This document shows positions 25,281 through 29,215 of a DNA stretch of 29,215 nucleotides, in pieces. The translations under genes were made by a program, and so were the position numbers. The number at the start of each line of letters is the position of its first letter. Position 1 is the first letter of the stretch. A model generated the notes under the pieces. The model did no database searches. It had not been told where the DNA came from and worked only from the letters and a program-made list of their open reading frames with translations. The DNA comes from Rhodobacterales bacterium UBA7416 (GTDB lineage Bacteria; Pseudomonadota; Alphaproteobacteria; Rhodobacterales; Rhodobacteraceae): positions 1 through 29,215 of the forward strand of contig DKMK01000100.1 in the NCBI GenBank assembly GCA_002469545.1, written 5' to 3'.

Positions 25281-25298
25281 CGACGGGTCCTTTACCAA

Positions 25299-25330
25299 AA
25301 AAGAAACCCCACTGAACTAAATCAGTGGGG
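25299..25330 (-). terminator. Intrinsic terminator between sodB and rarD
   Basis: On the minus strand the arms C-C-C-C-A-C-T-G-A and T-C-A-G-T-G-G-G-G form a 9-bp stem with a six-base loop, followed by T-T-T-C-T-T-T-T-T-T. It ends about 20 bases before the rarD start codon. T5 also follows on the plus strand, so it may be bidirectional. Confidence 0.88.
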
Positions 25331-25452
25331 CCTTTTTGCTATGCGACCCAAATCCGAAAATCTGGTCCTCCCGTCGCATCGCGGTGTTACAGTCGCTACA
25401 ATGCGCAGAATTTTGACAGAGTCAATAATTTCTTACGTATTAATACTGAATT

Positions 25453-26061
25453 TTATGCAGACGCCAAACGGGCAGCTACATTTTCCCAGTTCACAAGGTT
25501 TTCAAGGAAGTTTGTAATGTACACAGGGCGCTTATTGCGGAAGTCGATGTAATAGGAATGTTCCCAAACATCACAACCCAACAACGTCGTCTGACCGAAA
25601 CACAACGGGTTTACACCGTTTTCTGTTTTCGTCACTTTCAAACCACCATCAGTGTCTTTCACCAACCAGCACCAACCAGAACCAAATTGTCCCGCACCAG
25701 CAGCGCCGAATTCAGCTTTGAATGCGTCTACAGAGCCAAAGCTCTCAACAATCGCCGCTTCCAATTCAGACGGCATTGCGCGTCCTTCTGGGCCCATCAT
25801 TTCCCAAAACTGGTTGTGGTTCCACAGCTGTGAAATGTTGTTAAAGATACCGTTTTGCGCAACTGATGACGCATTGTACGTCCCAACAGTAATCTCTTCC
25901 AGCGTCTTGCCTTCCCACTCAGTACCTTCAATCAGCTTGTTACCATTGGTAACATAGGCGTTGTGGTGCAAATCGTGGTGAAATTCCATCGTTTCAGCGG
26001 ACATGCCACCTTTTGCAAGGGCATCATGGGCATACGGTAGATCAGGAAGTGTAAAAGCCAT
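25453..26061 (-). CDS. sodB: Superoxide dismutase, iron type (SodB)
   Basis: The enzyme dismutates superoxide to oxygen and hydrogen peroxide. The 202-residue protein has the four metal ligands at His28 (F-H-H-D-L-H-H), His82 (L-W-N-H-N-Q-F-W), Asp164 and His168 (D-V-W-E-H-S-Y-Y). Gln78 ahead of W-N-H sits at the position typical of iron enzymes, and the Mn-type glutamine after the F-G-S-G-W segment is replaced by glycine, so iron use is favoured. There is no signal peptide, so it is cytoplasmic. A GGAGG ribosome-binding site precedes the start. It is the first gene after the paralog array, separated from it by about 100-190 bases. Confidence 0.95.
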   Translation of the reverse strand: MAFTLPDLPYAHDALAKGGMSAETMEFHHDLHHNAYVTNGNKLIEGTEWEGKTLEEITVGTYNASSVAQNGIFNNISQLWNHNQFWEMMGPEGRAMPSELEAAIVESFGSVDAFKAEFGAAGAGQFGSGWCWLVKDTDGGLKVTKTENGVNPLCFGQTTLLGCDVWEHSYYIDFRNKRPVYITNFLENLVNWENVAARLASA

Positions 26062-26164
26062 ATCGGGCCTCCATAAGTTGGGGTTAAATCTCTGTGGTAA
26101 CTATAACCGTGGGTCAGGGCGTTGGAAACTAAATTCAACAGTCTTCACGACTTTGCATAAATTT

Positions 26165-26251
26165 CTATTTTGATCGGCACTGCCCTTTTGCTTCTTGTTC
26201 AGCACGTTCGAACCGTCCACCCAATTCTGGCCTACTCACGAACTTTAATTT
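26165..26251 (-). other. Intact family C-terminus beyond the premature TAG of the last array gene
   Basis: After the TAG at 26252-26254 the same frame continues for 28 sense codons to a second TAG at 26165-26167. The translated piece begins K-L-K-F-V-S-R-P and ends A-K-G-Q-C-R-S-K, matching the family end pattern (basic strand, proline, then G-x-C a few residues from the terminus). Read-through would give about 151 residues, the same length as the neighbouring paralogs. Confidence 0.8.
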
Positions 26252-26620
26252 CTAGTTTGCTTTATATCTGGTGGCCATAAAATACATCCGCGTATACGGA
26301 AAGTTGAGTGGTTTCACCAAATTTATGCCCGGAAGCCCATCAATAGTCCAACTAATCGTTTGTCGTTTTGCATTGTCAGTTATCATGCGCCCAACGACGA
26401 CAGGACGCCCCCATGACTTGCTAACGTCGTCCATCACCAAAATTTCACCGGTTTCCGCGTTGACTTGGATGGTTACGCTAGAGGGTAACCGATCCTGTCG
26501 CTTCGTCTTATCAACTACACATTCCCAAGTTTCGGCAACGACAGGCATCGCAAAGATGAACGTGGTGAAGGTTGCAATTCCGCTCCGCAACAAGACACTT
26601 TTCAAACTTCTAATTCTCAT
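26252..26620 (-). CDS. Secreted paralog family protein, member A (truncated)
   Basis: This is the last of six tandem paralogs; no function is recognised. The 122-residue product has a signal peptide likely cut before residue 30, then A-E-T-W-E-C-V-V-D-K-T-K-R with the first conserved cysteine (Cys33), K-S-W-G-R, and D-N-A-K-R-Q-T-I-S-W, placing it with members B and E. It ends at a TAG just after the strand M-A-T-R-Y-K-A-N, so it lacks the second conserved cysteine, although the matching codons follow in frame. Its AAGGA ribosome-binding site overlaps the stop codon of member B. It could be a recent nonsense allele or a truncated but functional variant. Confidence 0.75.
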   Translation of the reverse strand: MRIRSLKSVLLRSGIATFTTFIFAMPVVAETWECVVDKTKRQDRLPSSVTIQVNAETGEILVMDDVSKSWGRPVVVGRMITDNAKRQTISWTIDGLPGINLVKPLNFPYTRMYFMATRYKAN

Positions 26621-26632
26621 TTTGTATCCTTA

Positions 26633-27085
26633 TTATTTAATCTGCGTACAAGACCCGTTTGCTGCCTCTGCTGTCCGTTCTCTCCCATATTTGGTATTTG
26701 GTTCACTAAGAACCTTCGCCCTAGAGCTAGATTTGAAGCGAGATATCTTGAAAAAGACCGTGTTGAACGCCATGTTAAGGTACTTCTTTGAACGTTGTGT
26801 TGGAATTCCGTCAACCTGCCACTTAATCGTTTGACGCTTTGGATTATCGGTAAGTATCACACCATCCACGATAGATCGGCCCCATGAATTAGAAAGGTCA
26901 TCTTTCACTGTAACAGCACCAGTGTTTTGCCCAACAGTATACGTGACTGTGGTAGGCATAAACGCATTGTGCTTCGATTTTTCAATCACACATTCCCAAG
27001 TTTCGGCCAGTAACGGGGAAACCACCCCAGTAAATGCGACAACTGCAATAATCACAAAACGCAGGTTATTGAGTAATTTTCTCAT
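26633..27085 (-). CDS. Secreted paralog family protein, member B
   Basis: This is a 150-residue protein of the tandem family with a signal peptide ending near L-L-A before E-T-W-E-C (Cys32) and a second cysteine four residues from the end (Cys146, G-S-C-T-Q-I-K). The mature part has S-W-G-R, N-P-K-R-Q-T-I-K-W and D-G-I-P-T-Q-R, grouping it with A and E. The alternation of residues suggests a beta-sheet or small barrel fold, and the cysteine pair suggests a periplasmic or extracellular disulfide. Its first 32 codons and leader are nearly the same as in member D although the rest differs. The ribosome-binding site overlaps the stop codon of member C. Confidence 0.8.
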   Translation of the reverse strand: MRKLLNNLRFVIIAVVAFTGVVSPLLAETWECVIEKSKHNAFMPTTVTYTVGQNTGAVTVKDDLSNSWGRSIVDGVILTDNPKRQTIKWQVDGIPTQRSKKYLNMAFNTVFFKISRFKSSSRAKVLSEPNTKYGRERTAEAANGSCTQIK

Positions 27086-27095
27086 AGGAAATTCC

Positions 27096-27551
27096 TTAGT
27101 TTTTGATCATACATTTCCCCACCCCGCGTTGCGAAATAGCATGCTGTGAAGCACGTATTTTGGGGATCGCAGTGAGTATTATTTTTTTGTCTTTATTCAT
27201 CACGGCCGCCTTGAATGCTACACCTGTAAACCATGCAAAATCTGAATTTTTATTCTGAATCGGAATTCCCGAAACCTCCCACGAAATGCGGCGGCTCTTG
27301 TCATTGTCGGCGCGAACTTCGCCCCGTATGACATTAACACCAAACCTCTGGCTATATGAATCCGTGACAATAACGTCTTGTATATACTCATCAAACTTGA
27401 ACGTCACTTTGGCTGGCAGTACGTGCTGCCGTTTACCAACATTCACATCACAAACCCACGTCTCTGCACACACTGGCGAAAGAGATGCCATAACAGCTCC
27501 AACAATAATCAACCCACAAGTAAGCTTGGGCTTCCCGCAAAAATTAAACAT
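27096..27551 (-). CDS. Secreted paralog family protein, member C
   Basis: This 151-residue tandem family member has a signal peptide ending near V-C-A before E-T-W-V-C, and a C-terminal G-K-C-M-I-K-N. Its mature domain (V-G-K-R-Q, K-F-D-E-Y-I-Q-D-V-I-V-T-D-S, F-G-V-N-V) is closest to member D. An extra cysteine lies inside the signal peptide and is probably lost on cleavage. It starts 9 bases after member D, with its AGGAAAA site overlapping the TAG of D. The function is unknown. Confidence 0.8.
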   Translation of the reverse strand: MFNFCGKPKLTCGLIIVGAVMASLSPVCAETWVCDVNVGKRQHVLPAKVTFKFDEYIQDVIVTDSYSQRFGVNVIRGEVRADNDKSRRISWEVSGIPIQNKNSDFAWFTGVAFKAAVMNKDKKIILTAIPKIRASQHAISQRGVGKCMIKN

Positions 27552-27560
27552 AATGTTTTC

Positions 27561-28010
27561 CTATTTAGTCACCTTACAATGGCCCATCGCGATCTCATTG
27601 TAAGGTTGGTAAACTTTTCTTGGTAACGCAAATGCAGTTAACGTCAGTTTTCTGGTTTTCTTAACAACCACTGCTCTCAATTCAATTCCGTAATACGGAA
27701 AAGCTCTATCTGGCGTGCGTTGTATCGCCAATCCATTCGTCGCCCACGCAATCGAACGCCGCTTCGCATTTTCAACACTAACGGCGCCTCTTGAAACTTT
27801 AACACCGTATTTCAATCCGATGGAATCGGTGACAAGTATATCTTGAACGTACTCATCAAATTTGACCGTAATTTGCGATGGAATTAACTGCTGCCGCTTA
27901 CCGACCTTAAGGTCACATTCCCAAGTTTCAGCCATTAATGGGGAAATAACCCCATTAAATCCGATCCATGCAATAATGACAAAACGCAGACTTTTGAGTA
28001 ATTTTCTCAT
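27561..28010 (-). CDS. Secreted paralog family protein, member D
   Basis: This 149-residue tandem family member starts at 28010, chosen for the AAGGA site and the close match of the resulting signal peptide to member B; a longer frame to 28037 would run into member E. The signal peptide ends near L-M-A before E-T-W-E-C. The mature domain (V-G-K-R-Q, K-F-D-E-Y-V-Q-D-I-L-V-T-D-S, Y-G-V-K-V) pairs with member C, and the chain ends G-H-C-K-V-T-K. The 5' end therefore follows B while the rest follows C. The function is unknown. Confidence 0.8.
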   Translation of the reverse strand: MRKLLKSLRFVIIAWIGFNGVISPLMAETWECDLKVGKRQQLIPSQITVKFDEYVQDILVTDSIGLKYGVKVSRGAVSVENAKRRSIAWATNGLAIQRTPDRAFPYYGIELRAVVVKKTRKLTLTAFALPRKVYQPYNEIAMGHCKVTK

Positions 28011-28020
28011 ATGAAATTCC

Positions 28021-28491
28021 TTATTTTTGGATCGCACATTTTCCGGTTCGAACTAACTCATTTGCGTGCCACGATGCGCGCCCCAATGGCTTTATCAATA
28101 ACTTCATTTTATCTGTCTTTTTAAATCTGGAAATGGTGAACGCAATTTTTGAAAAGGTATTGTTCTGGCCATGGCCAACATTTTTCAACCTTTGTTCAGG
28201 TATACCTGAAACTGCCCAACGGATTGTTTGTCGCTTCGCGGTATCCGTTAATACGTCACCCTCAACAACGCTCCGCCCCCAAGATTTTGTTAAATCATCC
28301 GACACCAAAACGGTTCTAGTAATTGGGTTAATTTTCACCGTAATTGTTGATGGAACAGCAGTATCTCGTTTAGTTTTTTCAACAACACATTCCCACGTCT
28401 CAGCATGAACCACCCCCCCGACACTCAAAGCAATGGTTCCAACAATCAACGCCAAACCACCTGCGGCACGCATCATTTTGAAATTTGGCAT
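28021..28491 (-). CDS. Secreted paralog family protein, member E
   Basis: This 156-residue tandem family member has a signal peptide ending near V-H-A before E-T-W-E-C-V-V-E-K-T-K-R, then S-W-G-R, D-T-A-K-R-Q-T-I-R-W, S-G-I-P-E-Q-R, and a C-terminal G-K-C-A-I-Q-K. It is the best full-length relative of the truncated member A. The start overlaps the end of member F by 19 bases, which implies coupled translation. No membrane anchor is seen apart from the signal. The function is unknown. Confidence 0.8.
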   Translation of the reverse strand: MPNFKMMRAAGGLALIVGTIALSVGGVVHAETWECVVEKTKRDTAVPSTITVKINPITRTVLVSDDLTKSWGRSVVEGDVLTDTAKRQTIRWAVSGIPEQRLKNVGHGQNNTFSKIAFTISRFKKTDKMKLLIKPLGRASWHANELVRTGKCAIQK

Positions 28492-28886
28492 TTACCGCGG
28501 CCTGTAAATACATCTGGATAACCCGTTGGGCGCGCAGTCACGGTCATAAGGTTTTTCTTTTTGATGAAGCTTGCGGTATACTTAAATTCTGGCACAAATT
28601 GATTACGAGAACTTTCAAGCCCTTTCAAAACCCAGGTAAATGACACGCGCTTGGCGTTATCCGCTTTCAACTTACCTTTGTGGGGCTTTCCATTTTTATG
28701 TTCATAAATGACGTGATCCATAACAACAACAGAGGCCGTGCTTTTATCATAATCGATCAATAAATCTCGCGGCATCCAATAGGCATCTTCTCTCGGTACA
28801 ATCTTACACGTGTAGACATCGGCAAAGCTGGCAGTTGGCAACAATAAAGCAGTGGCCAGAACGGCCTTGGCGAAATGTTTTTTCAT
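28473..28886 (-). CDS. Secreted paralog family protein, member F (first gene of the array)
   Basis: This 137-residue protein is the most divergent member and the first transcribed. It has a clear signal peptide (cut near S-F-A), then D-V-Y-T-C in place of E-T-W-E-C, a middle part with A-D-N-A-K-R-V-S-F-T-W-V-L-K-G-L that aligns with the paralogs, and a C-terminal G-R-G-K-C-Q-I-S-K. From general familiarity, similar small secreted proteins with Y-T-C near the N-terminus and G-Y-x-x-x-F-x-G-x-G-x-C near the end occur as hypothetical proteins in Roseobacters, so F may be the ancestral form and A-E local expansions. That view is from memory and unverified. Confidence 0.8.
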   Translation of the reverse strand: MKKHFAKAVLATALLLPTASFADVYTCKIVPREDAYWMPRDLLIDYDKSTASVVVMDHVIYEHKNGKPHKGKLKADNAKRVSFTWVLKGLESSRNQFVPEFKYTASFIKKKNLMTVTARPTGYPDVFTGRGKCQISK

Positions 28887-28902
28887 TTTTGAAATATCCT
28901 AA

Positions 28903-28932
28903 ATATTAATGATTTCGTGGGAAAATTATCAA
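28903..28932 (-). promoter_or_regulatory. Predicted promoter of the six-gene array
   Basis: On the minus strand T-T-G-A-T-A (28932-28927) and T-A-A-T-A-T (28908-28903) are separated by 18 bases and lie 17 bases before the member F start codon. The match to the sigma-70 consensus is moderate. No other promoter-like gap exists inside the array, where genes are 9-12 bases apart or overlap. Confidence 0.5.
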
Positions 28933-28943
28933 CTTGAAAGTTG
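28930..28943. promoter_or_regulatory. Palindrome over the -35 region of the array promoter
   Basis: C-A-A-C-T-T and A-A-G-T-T-G flank two central bases, a perfect 6+2+6 palindrome overlapping the predicted -35 hexamer. It is a candidate operator for a dimeric repressor. No regulator gene is adjacent, so the binding protein is unknown. Confidence 0.42.
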
Positions 28944-28964
28944 TACCACAAGCACCATTACAAC

Positions 28965-29215
28965 CTAAACGGGCAAAACAGCCAAGGCCACACGGCGGTC
29001 TTCAGACAATAATACATTATATGTCCGGCACGCACTGGCGCTGCCCATGACCTCGAACGGCACTTGCGCCGCCTCAAGCTTGGCAACGACATCTTTTGGC
29101 AATGGCGCGATATCTGCGCCCATACCAATAAAAACCACGTCGGCACTGTCTTTCGCATCGATCAAGGGTTGTAAATCACCCAACCCCGCCCAAGGCATCA
29201 CACCATCCTCGGTTA
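28965..29215 (-). CDS. Mth938-domain protein (5' end outside the window)
   Basis: The frame is open to the window edge, so the N-terminus is missing. The visible 80-odd residues include G-V-M-P-W, V-V-F-I-G-M-G-A-D-I-A-P-L-P, G-S-A-S-A-C-R-T-Y-N-V-L-L-S-E-D-R-R-V-A and a final A-V-L-P-V, which fit the Mth938/DUF498 family, related to the mitochondrial complex I assembly factor NDUFAF3. In Rhodobacter relatives a gene of this type is commonly found between secDF and the ccm genes (my recollection); here it is followed by the paralog array instead. Confidence 0.85.
   Translation of the reverse strand, partial: TEDGVMPWAGLGDLQPLIDAKDSADVVFIGMGADIAPLPKDVVAKLEAAQVPFEVMGSASACRTYNVLLSEDRRVALAVLPV

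Noticed and set aside
26165..26254. Stop-codon recoding (pyrrolysine or selenocysteine) at the TAG of member A
   Set aside because: TAG is used as a normal stop at several other genes here, including member D, and no recoding machinery or recoding element is visible, so a plain nonsense mutation is the simplest explanation. Read-through is kept only as an option.
26271..26834. Plus-strand open frame of 187 codons over array members A and B
   Set aside because: It is antisense to two paralogs with signal peptides and conserved motifs; its own translation resembles no family and crosses the gene boundary.
26165..28886. CRISPR-like or transposon origin of the array region
   Set aside because: The repeats are whole diverged genes, not short identical units with spacers, and no transposase, terminal inverted repeats or tRNA attachment site was seen nearby.

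Overview
The window comes from an alphaproteobacterium, most likely a marine member of the Rhodobacteraceae (Roseobacter group). The grounds are the helABC-type cytochrome c maturation operon order (ccmA-ccmB-ccmC-ccmD-ccmG), a type II lumazine synthase behind an FMN riboswitch, an Atm1-type exporter, and the overall style of the housekeeping proteins. Base composition is moderate, not the high GC of many Roseobacters, so a lower-GC lineage is plausible. Genus cannot be settled from the sequence alone. No rRNA, tRNA, CRISPR array, insertion sequence or phage gene was seen, and no gene-free stretch exceeds 300 bases.

Layout, left to right. 1-2387 (+): the end of ccmA, then ccmB, ccmC, ccmD and ccmG for heme delivery and cytochrome c maturation. 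2406-2771 (-): a small PEGA-like lipoprotein. 2913-3536 (-): ribH with its FMN riboswitch, divergent from pyrC (+). 4813-8378 (+): dnaB, a frameshifted sulfatase and a SAM methyltransferase. 8375-12871 (-): panB, a YfgM-like TPR protein, bamB and der, an order resembling the enterobacterial yfgM-bamB-der cluster and linked to outer-membrane protein assembly and ribosome biogenesis. 13096-17636 (+): a two-gene RND efflux system whose permease carries an extra two-helix insertion. 17724-18428 (+): a membrane-anchored protein of unknown function. 18435-20717: a phytanoyl-CoA dioxygenase-like enzyme (-) divergent from a LacI-type regulator (+). 20731-23804 (-): a LysM envelope protein gene and an Atm1-type ABC exporter. 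23854-25280: a LOG-family phosphoribohydrolase (+) convergent with rarD (-). 25453-26061 (-): iron superoxide dismutase.

The unusual part is 26165-28886 (-): six consecutive, tightly packed, paralogous genes for small secreted proteins, each with a signal peptide, a cysteine just after the cleavage site (usually in an E-T-W-E-C motif) and normally a second cysteine a few residues from the C-terminus. I do not recognise a function for them. The last member is cut short by an in-frame TAG, yet its family-like C-terminus, including the second cysteine, is intact beyond the stop. Two members share almost the same 5' end but have mature domains from different subgroups, which indicates recombination within the array. 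A promoter with a perfect palindrome over its -35 region precedes the first gene. The window ends in a partial Mth938-domain gene.

Several RNA or DNA regulatory structures stand out: the FMN riboswitch with a hairpin around the ribH ribosome-binding site, a perfect 12-bp hairpin enclosing the ribosome-binding site of the Atm1-type exporter, an inverted repeat with a perfect DnaA box before dnaB, and an intrinsic terminator lying against the rarD start.
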